A DNA stretch of 64,000 nt. Source: Azolla caroliniana (Eukaryota; Polypodiophyta). Of the stretch, positions 1 to 10,895 are shown in pieces. The stretch lies in contig JBHGNT010000016.1 of NCBI GenBank assembly GCA_043228905.1, forward strand, positions 13,392,001 through 13,456,000, written 5' to 3'. The notes below the pieces were generated by a model. The model had not been told where the DNA came from. It made no database searches and saw only the letters and a program-made list of their open reading frames with translations. Position 1 is the first letter of the stretch, and each line of letters starts with the position of its first letter. A program made the position numbers and the translations under genes.

Positions 1-1018
1 CTATCAGTTGTTGATACTGAGTTGGATCGCACTCGGTTGTGCCCGAATCGACATGAAGCTTGAGATTTCGGTCAAGAGGAGTAGCCACAGGTTTGCACTC
101 GGTCATTCTGAACTTGTATTGTAAGTTGAGAATGTAGTGCCATTGAGAGATCAATATCTCGACTGGTGTTCGAATTACTTCGATACCAAGAAAGTAATGG
201 AACTCGTGCAGGTCCTTCATTTCGAATCTGTCAGATCAGAGGGATTTGACCTTAATGATCCCGGCTAGATCTTTTCATCCGATTACTAAATCATCCACGT
301 AAAGGATAATGACAATTAGGTTGTGCGGTTCGTTTCGGATGTACAAGGAGTTGTCAGATTTCGACATTGGAAAGCCAATTTGGTGAAGATACTGAGTGAT
401 CTTGGAATGCCAAGCACACGGTGCTTGCTTGAGGCCGTAGATCGGCTTCTTGAGTCAGCACACGACTTTCGGTTGAGTACGCGATTCGAAGCCAGGCGGT
501 TGTATCATGTACACCTCCTCTTCTAATTCACCTCGTACAAAGGCGTTCTTTACGTCCATCTGGTGGAGACGCCACACCTTCGCAGCTACGAGTGCAATTA
601 CAGTCCGCACAGTTGTCATCTTTGCCACCAGGGCAATGGTCTCCTCCTAATTGACTCTGTGCGTTTGTGCATATCCTTTGGCGATGAGTCGTGCTTTGAA
701 GCGATTTACGATGCCATCGGCATTGTATTTGACCTTATAGATCCATCTGCAACCAATCGCTTTCCTGTGAGGTGAATGGGGAACAAGATCCCATGTCTCA
801 TTTTTGCACAAGGCTTGCATTTCTTCGTTCATCACGTCGACCCATCGCAGGTCCTTCACGGCTTCAGAAAGTGTTTCCGGCTCCCGTGCAGTCGCCACCT
901 TCATCATAAACGCGTAATGGTACGCCATGTACCCATTGTAGCCAAATCGGCTTATGGGGTTCTTTTCACGGGTGGACCGGCATAGATTCTCGTTCGCGGA
1001 GAGGAATGATTTCTTCAC
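1..1018 (-). pseudogene. Copia reverse transcriptase remnant
   Basis: The minus strand reads as Copia RT. It opens with the typical KGYAQTH and RWIYKVKYN stretch near 650-750, then WRLHQMDVKNAF near 550, GLKQAPCAWH near 400, the YVDD catalytic box at 290-301, and FHYFLGIEVIRTP near 180. It runs off the window start before RNase H. Several in-frame stops and a frame change near 645 make it a pseudogene. It continues upstream into the integrase remnant at 1028-2231, so 1-2925 is one minus-strand Copia element. Confidence 0.9.
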
Positions 1019-1027
1019 TCCATTCGT

Positions 1028-2231
1028 CTAGAAGGTAGGGATGTCTAGGTCTTCAAACTCACTATCAAGGGAGTGAGTTGACGCAATGTCGATTGGATCT
1101 TCGTATTCAAACATCTTGGCCTTCCCTTTGTCGAGTTTCGGACTCGGCCGAAATGTGCTTTGGTCACTCGGGGGCTCCTGTGGTCCACTAAACCATGTCG
1201 TAATCGGGCTTTCTTCGAACATGGGCGTGAGCCAATGTTCTTCTTCTATCTCCATTTCGGCGGATTCCGGGTCGAGCGGAGTCAAAGTCGAAGTTGTTTC
1301 AGGTGCGTACCAGGATGCGGACTCGTCGAAAACGACATCTCGACTTATTCGAGCTTTTCGGTAGATGGGTTGCAGCATTTGTACCCCTTCTGTTCGAGCG
1401 AGTACCCTACGAGGATACATTTCTCCGACTTCGGGTTGAGCTTTTGTCGCGTTTCATCGGGAATATGCACGTAGTCGATTGAGCCGAAAATCTAGACATG
1501 TGATAAATCTGGCTTCTTTCCAAAAAACCTCTCATGAGCGGTTACGTCGTGTACCCCAGAGGTTCTACACATGCTCATAAGATATACGGCCATGTTCACC
1601 ACTTCTACCCAGTACGATTTCGGTAGGTCCTTCGCATTCATCATTGCCCGTGCAACTTCTACGATGTGCCAATTCTTCTGTTCGACTACACCATTTTGCT
1701 GAGGTGTATGGCGACACGAAAATTCTCGTCATATTCCTTCCTTTCGGAGATATGCCGTAAACTCGTCCGAGAAATATTCTTTGCCTCCATCAGATCGGAG
1801 GCATCATACGTGCCGGCCCATGGTTTTTTCGACTTCGTTTTTGAACCTTTGGAAGTGGCCGAACACTTCCCTCTTCTGTTTCATCGGGTAGAGCCAGGTA
1901 TGCTTGGAGAAGTCGTCGATGAACGTGACATAATATTGGCAACCACCGACTATTATTGTTGGGCTGGTCCCCACACATCTAAATGTACTACATCCAAGAT
2001 CCTTTTGCTCACATTCCTCTCTTTCGGGAATGGATGTTGGCATTGTTTTCCGAACTGGCATGCCTCGCATATGCCCGTAATCTCCTTCTCAGTAAATGTC
2101 GGCAGTCCGATTACGACTCCTTTTGACTGCATGGTCTGGAGCTTTTGAAGTATGATGTCACCGATTCTCTTGTGCCATAGTTTCAAATCGGTTTCGACTT
2201 TAAGACCTTTCGCGAACATAGCCGATTTCAC
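1028..2231 (-). pseudogene. Copia integrase and GAG-pre-integrase remnant
   Basis: On the minus strand the GAG-pre-integrase motif LWHKRIGD (near 2180) is followed by the CEACQFGKQ zinc-binding end (near 2050), the start of the integrase core (HLDVWGPAQQ, HTWLYPMKQKREVF) and, after a decayed stretch, the post-integrase linker with the SRDVVFDESASWY motif (near 1330). Frames switch at about 1950 and between 1440 and 1800, so the catalytic core is not continuous. It belongs to the same element as the flanking RT and gag-protease remnants. Confidence 0.85.
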
Positions 2232-2925
2232 CTCGGCTTATTCGAGGATGAACATTCCGCCTTCTCCATAATCATGCACTATGATTTGATCGTCCTTTTC
2301 GATGAAGCACCCTTCATTATTGAATCGTACTTGCATACCTTGTTCGACGATCTGGACGACCAAGACTAGGTTTTTCGTGATGGTTGGGACATGCAAGACG
2401 TTCTTGAGGTAGTTTTGTTTGCCGTCATTTCCGAATGGAACATTTCCGAAATGTTGAATTGGGTGAGTCATATCATCTCCGGTTTCGACATACTCAAGAC
2501 GATCAGGCTTTTGTAATTCTCGGAACCAATCTTCATGGGACGTCATGTGATTGGATGCTCCGGAGTCGACAAACCATAGGCTATATGAAGAAGAGGTGCT
2601 AGTCGAGGCCTATGCCGTCATCGGATGTGCTTCATGCCTCATTACGAACATCCCGCCATGATAGTCGTAGTCGGAATTCGAAACATAGTTCGTGAATTGT
2701 CAGCTAGTCGACACCGAATCTCGTACCTTTTTCCGGCACTCCTCTTCATAGTGGTCGTGTTTTCCAGAGTACCCGCATTCGATCGGGTTGTTACGATAGC
2801 TCGGTCCGGCAGGGTGGCTCTCCCTTCTGCCGAACTCTCTGCGATTGTTTCTGCCCTCTTGCCATTGATAGAAGTTACACTCTTGGGTCGGTTGATTGTG
2901 TCGGCCTCGTTCGAGCCGACCTCGT
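2232..2925 (-). pseudogene. Copia gag zinc knuckle and protease remnant
   Basis: Reading leftwards, a zinc knuckle lies at about 2733-2777 with CGYSGKHDHYEEEC; its second cysteine is replaced by serine, so metal binding is doubtful. The Copia protease signature FVDSGASNHMTSHEDW follows near 2540-2590, then GDDMTHPIQHFG and NVLHVPTITKNLV. Stops interrupt the frame near 2240 and 2610. Upstream gag is cut off at about 2925, where a Copia LTR fragment in the opposite orientation begins. Confidence 0.85.
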
Positions 2926-3199
2926 CAGGAATAATTTTGGGAGTTAGTGTAGTAGGCTCATATATGAGTGGTCAAGTACTGTCAATACTTATGTCAGCCC
3001 TATTGTCAGGGCTTGTATAAAAGGTGCTCACTGAGCACGGTATATGTACAGATTGAGTATTATTTTGAATTGTGTTTCAGTGTGTTCTCTCTCTCTGTCT
3101 CTCTGTCTCTCCCGTGTACTATGTATATTCAAGTTCTCCATTAAACCTGCGTTTCTCTTGTGTTTGGTTTTCTACTTGCTTCCGCACTCTATTCTTTAC
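2926..3199 (+). repeat. Partial Copia LTR (CopI family, 3' part)
   Basis: This matches the distal two thirds of the 453-bp LTRs of CopI (49663-50115 and 54429-54881): the GGGAGTTAGTGTAG stretch, a TATAAAA box (GTATAAAAGGTGCTCA near 3015), a CT-rich run and the CTTGCTTCCGCAC end. It stops at TTACA (3199), the expected LTR 3' end, and then abuts directly on a truncated chromovirus LTR. The first about 180 bp of the LTR are missing. No partner LTR is seen on the left. Confidence 0.75.
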
Positions 3200-3489
3200 A
3201 AAAAGATATATATAATGTGAAGAGAGTATACAATAGTAGCTAGGAGTCTTAAAACTGGCATTGAACTGATTTGGTTCAAAATAATGCCTTGTGCCTCCTT
3301 TTATAGTGTTCTCAGGAGTAGTCTTGAAGTTTCTAGAATGTTCCAGAGAATTCTGGAATATACATTAATTTTCTATAATAAAACATAAATGAAAATAATA
3401 TTTTATGTATTACAATGTATGGTCTAATGGTCAAGAGCTCGACCCATGTAGCATAAGGTCATGGGTTCGAGTCTTGCCATATCATGACA
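3200..3489 (-). repeat. ChrA1 3' LTR, truncated
   Basis: Aligned by eye with 8474-8756, with about 10% differences. It keeps the TATCATGACA end at 3489 but lacks the TGTCATGA-proximal part. Just inside at about 3490-3505 the minus strand reads TTTAAAGGGAGGATAG, the polypurine tract expected before a 3' LTR. It contains a tRNA-like A box at 3420-3430 and B box at 3464-3473 on the plus strand. Confidence 0.85.
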
Positions 3490-3499
3490 CTATCCTCCC

Positions 3500-4730
3500 T
3501 TTAAAATGACGAGTGTCACGAGTCGTTTTGGATTGAGGATCTAGTTTGTTTGGATATTGACGATGGAAGTCTTCAATAAGAGCACGAGCATTGGTCACAT
3601 TCTCTATCGGTTCCCAAGCATGTTCACTAGGACTATATCCTAACCAATCGAATAGATAGTAGAGCTTGTTGCGAACAATCTTGGAATAAAGGATGGCGGC
3701 AACCTCGCACTCAGGTCCATCTTCAAGCTCGATTGAGGGTGGAGGCTATGTAATATGTCCGGGGATGGTGCTCTCTTGATAGGGTTCGAGGAGAGAAATA
3801 TGAAACACCGGATGTATCCGAAGTTGTAGAGGTAGATCAAGACGAAAAGCGACATCATTAATCTTTCCTATAATACGGAAAGGACCTAATCGCCGATAAT
3901 CCAACTTCTCGCATGGGCGAGTCTTGATGTGTCGTCGTGGTAACCATACCCGATCTCCAATGTTAAAACTAGATGGATGTCGATGACGATCCGCGCATAC
4001 CTTGTGTGTTTGTTGAGCTTGTTGGAGATGAGTAGATAAATCGGCTTGTATCTTGCATAACTGCTCTAAACGATCCTTTGCGCAAGGATTTGTGGACAAC
4101 TCTGGGGTTTCAAATACACATCATCGGGGGTGACAACCCGTATAAGCATAAAATGGCGTAACTTTAGTCGATGCGTGGACAGAGTTATTATAGGAAAATT
4201 CGGCGAACTGGAGAATATCTGCCTAGTCATCCTGATGATAGCTTAGAAAGCACCGAAGATACTGCTCCAACGTTTGATTTGTTCGTTGTGCTTGGCCATC
4301 GGTTTGTGGGTGGTAGCCGGAGGAGAGGTTACAAGTGACCTTGAGCATTTTAAAAAGGTGCTTCCAGAATTTCGATACGAAATGGGGTCCACGGTCCCTG
4401 ATGATACTATCGGGAAGGCCATGATGTTGACATACTTCACGCATGACAATTTTAGCGGTTTCTTCACTAGAGATTTCCTTAGTACATGGAAAGAAACGAG
4501 GCATCTTCATATATCGATCTATGACTATTAGAATCACATTGAACCCCTTAGAGACTGGAAGATCTGTGATGAAGTCTAGAGCAATGGATTGCCATGGCTT
4601 GCTTGGAATTGGTAATGGTTCTAATAAACCATATGGATGATGCCTTGGCATTTTTGCTCTACAGCATGTATCACAAGTCCAAACAAAATCTTCGACAAAT
4701 TGTCGCATACGGGACCACCAAAATGATCAT
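3500..4730 (-). pseudogene. ChrA1 integrase and chromodomain, broken
   Basis: The block 4223-4708 carries an integrase zinc finger end (CDTCCRAKMPRHH) and a core with LDFITDLPVS, RDRGPHFVSKFW and GYHPQTDGQAQ, corresponding to the D, D and E region of the catalytic triad; the segment is followed by the linker 3746-4099 with the GDRVWLPRRH and LGPFRI module. A chromodomain-like tail (YYLFDWLGYSPSE, WEPIENV) is read near 3555-3715. Stops fall near 4215 and 4105 and in the tail. Confidence 0.85.
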
Positions 4731-6313
4731 TGTACTAAATCTAATGTTTTAGTACTACCAAAATTCCTAGTTGTATATGTGTCATGACAGTTTTGGACTA
4801 CTCGAAGGTGGCAAGAACCATTAGGAGCATACAAGAGTTCATTAAAGAATAGTAATCCATCATGGTATTTGAATTGTCGATAGTCCGTACCTGGTGGTTG
4901 CGACTGTGAACAAGATGCTCGAGAGGGATCAATTTGTGCTAGAATGTCTTGGGCGAAAGCATCGGTCTTCAAGTCCTCACGTATAGTATCGATAACGTGG
5001 GAATCCAAGGGCATGCCAAAGACATGTGTTGCTTGCAGTCGTGTTGGTCCCAAGATTACTTGCTTCTGGTTATCAAAAGTTGGCTCACCGGGACGCGGTG
5101 CTAGGTACGAACATCGTGATAATGCATCTGCCTTCCCTTGGTGCTTCCCCGGACGATATGTAATTTTGAAGTCGAAACGCGTGAGGAAGTGGGCCCACCG
5201 AGCTTGACGTCAATTTAACACACGAGCGTACTGAAAGTAGGCAAGGTTTTTGTTGTCACTGAATACGGTAACTTGATGAGAGGATCCATCTAGAAAATGC
5301 CTCCATTGCTTAAAAAAGTCCACTATTGCCAATAGCTCCTTATCATGAATTTCGTAGTTGATTTCGGCGGCGTCAAACTTGCGTGAGTGAAAAGCCACAG
5401 GATGTAGCTTCTCATCATTACCCTGTTGTGACAGAATGCTCCCCAATGCGAAATCTGATGCGTCTGCTTTGATAATGAATGGTTTTTCTGGATCGACATG
5501 AGCTAGAATTGGTGCCGATGTAAATGCCTTTTTAAGACTCTCGAAAGCCATGTCCGCTTCTTCAGACCAAACGAATGATTGTCCCTTCCTGGTAAGCTGT
5601 GTGAGAGGCAGAACGAGCTTTGAGTAATCCTATATGAACTTCCGATAAAAATTGGCAAAGCCTAAAAAGCATTGCACATCTCCCACCGAACGCGGAGTCT
5701 GCCACTTTACCACAGTTTTGACCTTAGTTGGGTCCATGGAGATGCCTTCCGAGGAAATTACATAGCCAAGAAATTCCACCTGGTTGCACCCAAAACTACA
5801 TTTTTCTAGCTTTGCATAAAGACCATGTTCTCGAAGTCGTCTTAGTACTAACAGTACATGAGAATCATGCTCTTGTTGGGTCTTCGAATAAACCAATAGA
5901 TCATCTAAATAGATGATCAAACAAACATCCAAGAGATCTCGGAATATATCATTTGCCATGTGCTGGAAGACTGTTGGCGCATTAGTGAGGCCGAACGACA
6001 TGACCGTATACTCGAAGTGCCCATATCTGGTCCGAAACGCGGTCTTCCATTCATCTCCTGGTCAGATCCGTACGAGGTTATAGGCTCCTCGTAAGTCGAT
6101 CTTTGTGAAGAAGCTTGCACCATTGATTCGTTCTAAAAGACTTGAGATAAGGGGAAGTGCATACCTATTTCTGATTGTAACCTTATTCAAGCCACGGTAA
6201 TCTACAATGAGACGAAGTGATCCATCCTTTTCCTTGACGAAGAAAATGGGTGCACCCGTTGGAGATTTCGAATGCCGAATGAAACCATTTTCCAAATTCT
6301 CGTCTATATAGGC
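4727..6313 (-). pseudogene. ChrA1 reverse transcriptase and RNase H, broken
   Basis: RT begins at about 6295 ([36 protein letters not shown]), continues with the [12 protein letters not shown] catalytic box near 5890, then RNase H (KADASDFALGSILSQQ near 5450, IHDKELLAIV near 5335) and the connection to integrase. In-frame stops and a frame change at about 6050 interrupt it. The arrangement matches ChrA2, which is better preserved in this part. Confidence 0.88.
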
Positions 6314-7036
6314 TCACAAGACTTCTAGCTCGGTTGGTGACAAATTATAGATTGGTCCCGATGGTGGCTCGTCCCCTGGTTGTAAATCGATGGGGCAATC
6401 ATACGGTCGATGGTGAGGAACCGTATTGGCTTGTACTTTATCGAACTCATCGGCATAATGATGATACTTTTTTGGAAGTTGAACGGTGGACTCCTTTTTA
6501 ATGGTGCCTGAGGGCTTTACTGATATTGTGAAGAGAAACATTTCTTCCTTGCGACCTTCTTCCCGCAACTGATGTAGTGAAATGGTTGCAATCTCATGAG
6601 TAGACCCTTGGGCTTTTCGATACCGGATTTCTCTTGTTCTCCAATCTATGTTTGGGTTATGTAATTCGAACCATGGTAATCCTAAAACAATGGGGTGTTC
6701 TGGGATGCTAATTATATTAAATGATATTGCACATGCTAGATTATCTAGGAAAATATTAACGGGCTCTGACTCTTCTATGATATTTCCGGAAGCAATGGGA
6801 TGACCATCAATGACTACTACAGAGGCTGAACACGGGAGTTTTCTGAGTGATATCTGATGAGCTTGGACAAAGTTCCTATCCATGAAGCAAGACTTAGCTC
6901 TGGAATCTAGAAGTGCTAAGACATGTACTGGAGGGGTACTTTTAGTATTAACTGTTACTTGGGCTACGAACACATTACTAACTTGCTTAGAGGGAATGGA
7001 ACCACTAATGGGTTGCACAGATCTGGGGTTGTCCAA
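6314..7036 (-). pseudogene. ChrA1 retropepsin, altered active site
   Basis: A 240-codon open stretch carries a retropepsin fold: the active-site loop at 6899-6907 reads Asp-Ser-Arg where Asp-Ser/Thr-Gly is required, followed by the second hydrophobic-Gly element HPIVLGLPWFELHNP, and then the start of RT ([30 protein letters not shown]). The Gly to Arg change should inactivate the enzyme. The frame is otherwise unusually long for this element. Confidence 0.85.
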
Positions 7037-7144
7037 CCAAACGGCTCCTATTTTGGCTGGACTTAGTCGTTTAACTCTTCTTCTAACTAACTAAGGACAT
7101 CAAATTTGTTCGCTAGATTTGGGCTATTAGTACTATTAGGACTA

Positions 7145-8160
7145 TCAGATATCCCTACTGAAATCAGAACTATAAACTATTTGGTTTACTTGCCTTCTTG
7201 GCCTATGGGGACAGTTTACCGCGATATACCCTGGTCCACCGCTATAAAGACATAGTCGGTTTGCTCGGTGTCGTTGCTTTTCTTCATCCGATAGCAGTCC
7301 ACGAGGACGTGTAGTGTCAATTTCCATCGGAGTTGGAGTACTTACTGGAAGCGCATTATCAGACTCCCTTGAAAAAGGTTTCGCTACCACTGAGGCATAG
7401 GTAGGCTCAGATCTTGCCCTTGGCATCTGGAACTGATGTTCCGAACACCGTTCGAATAGGCGATTATCGCATCTCACTCCGCAACTGATTCCTTCTGTTA
7501 ATGACTTTGGTTCTTCGGGAAAGGTCAAGAGTAAATCTTTGACATTGTTACGTAGACCATAATGAAATTGCTCCATTAAAGCTTGACCATCCTAGGGGAT
7601 ATCGGAGGTGAGTAGACGAAAATCTGCAGCGTCTGCAGAGGCTGGACGATCGCCTTGACGTAGTCATCGGATTTTGTTGATTGTTGTCCTTATGCTGTCA
7701 GTATCTCCAAAATAGGCTTTAAACTCACTTATAAGTTCTTCAAAATTGTTTAGTAATGGAGATTCTTTTTCTAACAGCAAAGCGAACCATCCCAACGTTG
7801 AGCCACTTAACAACGTGCCTACAAAACCCACTCGTGATGCATCGGTGGGATATCGGGAAGGATGCATTTGAATAACTAGTCATACCTGATTAAGGAACCC
7901 TCTAAACTGTGATCGCGTTCCATCAAATTTCATGGGAAGGCCCATCTTCGGTTCTTTATGAATCCCTTGTGTTCCGAGTCCTTGTTGTTGCATCGCTATG
8001 ATGGTTGCTTCGAGTTGTTGCACACGTAACGTGAGCTCCCTGTATTGTTGTTTTTCCAACGCTATTTGTTGAAGATCCCCCAACAAACGGTGATTTTCTT
8101 GTTCTAGTGCTACAAATTTCTCTTTTAACCACTGGAGGTCCGAGAAAACAGATTGGTATT
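7145..8160 (-). pseudogene. ChrA1 gag, broken
   Basis: Three fragments (7880-8086, 7664-7867, 7145-7576) read as capsid-nucleocapsid: a Gln-rich coiled-coil N-terminus (QLEATIIAMQQQG), a capsid core (LLSGSTLGWFALLLEKESPLL), MEQFHYGLRNNVKDLLLTF, and a C-terminal knuckle decayed to CLYSGGPGYIAVNC, with one Cys and the His lost. ChrA2 keeps the intact CLYCGEPGHITINC. Stops separate the fragments. Confidence 0.85.
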
Positions 8161-8316
8161 CCTAAGCGGTAATAGTTTCCATTTTACTAGGGAGGATAAG
8201 AGGATTAGTATGAAAGGAAGAAAGGGGTAAGAAGATGAGGGAAACCGAAAAGAAGACCGGAAAAAGGGAATATGTAAGAAGATAAAAGGAAGAGGAGGAA
8301 ACAAAAGGAGGACGGG

Positions 8317-8328
8317 AAATCGGTTCAA
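8317..8328 (-). promoter_or_regulatory. ChrA1 putative self-priming site
   Basis: Two bases inside the 5' LTR, the minus strand reads TTGAACCGATTT. It does not begin with TGG as a tRNA-primed site would. It is exactly complementary to AAATCGGTTCAA in the LTR (8538-8549, minus strand), which begins about 33 nt downstream of the TATAAAA box at 8576-8582. This is the arrangement of Tf1-type self-priming elements. The same 12-nt match, with one co-varying base, is present in ChrA2. Confidence 0.65.
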
Positions 8329-8330
8329 AC

Positions 8331-8756
8331 GGTCAGGATCAGTACTAAGACAATGAAGGAATTAGTACTAAAAGATGAGGATTAGTACTAAGAGAGGTGT
8401 AGAACTCTCGAGAGAAGGAAAGAGTGAGCGAGAGAGAGAGATAGAGAGAGAGAAAGGGTGAGAGAATGATGATAAAAGATATATATATATTATGTGAAGA
8501 GAGTATACAATAGTAGCTAGGAGGCTTAAGATTGGGGTTGAACCGATTTGGTTCGAAATAATGCCTTGTGCCTCCTTTTATAGTGTTCTCAGGAGTACTC
8601 CTGAAGTTTCTAGAGAAATCTGGAATATACATCAATTTTCTATAATAAAACATAAATGAAAATAATATTTTACGTATTACAATGTATGGTTTAATGGTTA
8701 AGAGCTCGACCCATGTAGCATAAGGTCATGGGCTCGAGTCTTGTCATATCATGACA
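8331..8756 (-). repeat. ChrA1 5' LTR
   Basis: This corresponds to the ChrA2 LTR whose ends are TGTCATGA and TCATGACA; here the inner end has decayed to GGTCAGGA. It contains TATAAAA (8576-8582, minus strand), a GA-rich tract near 8410-8465 downstream of the inferred RNA start, and a tRNA-like A box at 8687-8697 and B box at 8731-8740 on the plus strand. Confidence 0.88.
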
Positions 8757-10240
8757 GGTTTTTGTTTTTGGAGAAACCGGGAGAACCGGGAATTGTCGAA
8801 ACTGGAGACGACACCCCTCACCCAATTGTGCATGTCGGAGAAATCCATTTAAGCCATGTTGGACCAAAGGGAAAGCTTATGAACGTACTACACGTTTCGA
8901 CAGTCACAAAGAACCTGGTGTCAGTCAGATAAATCATCCACCAAAGAATGCAGGTGTGGTTTACACACCTCGGGTGCTTCATCGAGGAAGAAGGCGAAAT
9001 AATTGGGCAAGGGTGCAAAGAAAGGAGGATGTTCATCTCAATACTAATGACATCGGCACCTCCATGTTTGCCAAAGGATAGAAGATTGAATTGGACATCG
9101 ATCTCTAGCATAAGCGGATCGACCACCTCAACTACCGAAAGGCTTCAAGATCTGCAATCAAAACAAGTTGTGTTTGGATTGCCGAAGTTTAGTGGCCAGA
9201 AGGACCAAATATGTGAAGCCTGCCAACTTCGGAAGCAACACTGGCACCAAGTGAAACCGGAGTCGGACCAAGGTCGATGTAATCCATTCGGATGTATGAG
9301 AACCGACACAATACGTTAGTCTTGGCGGGAGTTGGTATTCCGTCTCCTTAATCAACAACTATAGCCAGCACACATGGATCTACCTCGTTTAGAGGAAAAG
9401 TGAGATCTTCGACTATTTCTAGAACCTTCAAAGCTTACTCGAAAGGGAAATGTAGAGGAAGATCAAGTGCATGTGGTCGAATGGCAGAAAGGAATATGTT
9501 TCTAGCCAATTCAACAGTTATTTGCAGCAGAAAGGAATTCAGAGAGAATTCAGCTGTAGATACACACTAGAACAAAACAGTGTGGCTAAAAAGAAGAACC
9601 GGTCGATTGTTGACGCGGCAAGGGCAATGCTAGAGGAGAAGAGCATTCCCAAATTCTACTAGGCTGAGGCGGTCCAGATGGCCGTCTACATTGAAAACCG
9701 GATCAGGGACAAGGTGTCAACACATGAGCTGTATTTTGGGCGGAAGCCGAATTTGAGACAGCTTCGAATATTCGGTAGCATAGCGTATGTGCATGTACCG
9801 GATGAGAAGTGGAGGAAGCTAGATCAGAAGTTAGAAAAGTGCATACTTGTCAGCTACTCCCATGAATAGAAGGGGTATAAGTGTTATAACCCTTGAACTA
9901 AACAGGTCTGAGTAAGTCAAGATGTCGAGTTTGATGAGTCGGCATTATGGTATTCTCTACAAGCTCTAACTCCTAATGAAGACCTGATCCCGGAGGATGA
10001 GGCTAGTGAACCTGGAGAGGTTCAAGTAGAAGACGACAAATTTGGAACTCTAGATGAGAGTCTGATCTCATTCCGGCTAAGTGGGCCGAATGAGTGGTTG
10101 GGTCGAAATGACCAGTCGAATGAAGAACCAGTGAGTAGTGGAGACTCTGTCGTGCTCTCCCCGCGAAAGGTACCAAGGAGACGGTTCACGCACAAAGAGA
10201 CGGGGAAGAAAAGATGTCGGAATACGACCATAAGTTCTCG
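8757..10240 (+). pseudogene. Copia fragment: protease to post-integrase linker
   Basis: Plus-strand Copia coding remnant. It begins within the protease region (FLEKPGEPGIVETGDD at about 8760), then VSTVTKNLVSV, GCFIEEEGEIIGQG, a GAG-pre-integrase segment ending ICEACQLRKQH, a decayed integrase core (9471-9662, SRYTLEQN-like TPEQNGVAERKN equivalent), VSTHELYFGRKPNLRQLRIFGSIAYVHVP (9700-9810) and the acidic linker up to about 10240. Upstream protease and gag, and downstream RT and RNase H, are absent. Stops are frequent. Its nearest relative in the window is CopC/CopI. Confidence 0.88.
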
Positions 10241-10895
10241 ATTCTTGGTTGGAAGTTAGGTATCATACATATGTGCACTAGGCGATGGCATTGTTACTAC
10301 CATAAATAGAAATATTTCCTTTGCATTGGTGAACCAACCCCCTCTTCGTTTTGGACATTGTTTTCCCACTTACGTCATATTGAAAACCTATCGTATTAAG
10401 GAGGTGTTGCAGTTATATCGAGTTAGACTTTTGGCGTATTTAGAATTGCTCAAATTTTCAAAATTTAACATTTTCTTGGTTAAGTATTCGTTGGTTTCAT
10501 TATTTGTGTGTGCGTTTCTATGTTTTTATTGAATATTCGTTCAGAACTCATAGATGTACATCCTGCCTGCTTTATTAAAAGGCACCAACAAGTTGATATT
10601 CAAAGTGCCACATACATTTATATTGAAAGGCAAAAAATTGTTACAATAGTTTTGTATGCAAACGCTTTGTACATGAAGAAGGAGATTGAATTCAATGTTT
10701 CTTAGACGAAGGAGATTCAATTCTATGATTTTTAGGTTGTGGAAATATGTAGGACAAAGGAGTTTTGCTGGATGAATATTGCAGCAAGCTTTTTACAATT
10801 TTTATTACACATGAGAAATAGCATGAGTGTTATTGAATAGTCTATCAGAATCATATGTTTTTCCTCTTGTTCTTTTTATATAAATGATGAGTGAG
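10241..10895. other. Spacer downstream of the receptor kinase
   Basis: AT-rich sequence with no coding signal I recognise on either strand and no LTR or tRNA motif. The part next to 10895 probably contains the 3' untranslated region of the receptor kinase, which is transcribed leftwards; no polyadenylation site can be fixed from sequence alone. Confidence 0.5.

Larger units (their letters stand above)
3200..8756 (-). mobile_element. Ty3 chromovirus ChrA1, decayed
   Basis: A chromodomain-bearing Ty3/gypsy element on the minus strand. The 5' LTR is at 8331-8756, gag to integrase plus chromodomain lie in between, and a truncated 3' LTR is at 3200-3489. It is a sister of ChrA2 (36454-41976) with the same LTR ends and gene order. 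All coding blocks carry stops or frame changes. No target duplication can be read: its left LTR lost about 130 bp against a Copia LTR fragment, and its right side abuts a Copia fragment starting inside the protease region. Confidence 0.9.

Noticed and set aside
2625-3020. 131-codon hydrophobic frame on the plus strand
   Set aside because: It is antisense to the Copia gag zinc knuckle and protease and crosses into an LTR fragment.
3420-3489. Possible tRNA genes in the LTRs
   Set aside because: A and B boxes are good, but the acceptor and T stems do not pair convincingly by eye and no anticodon arm of normal size is seen. I describe them as tRNA-like only.
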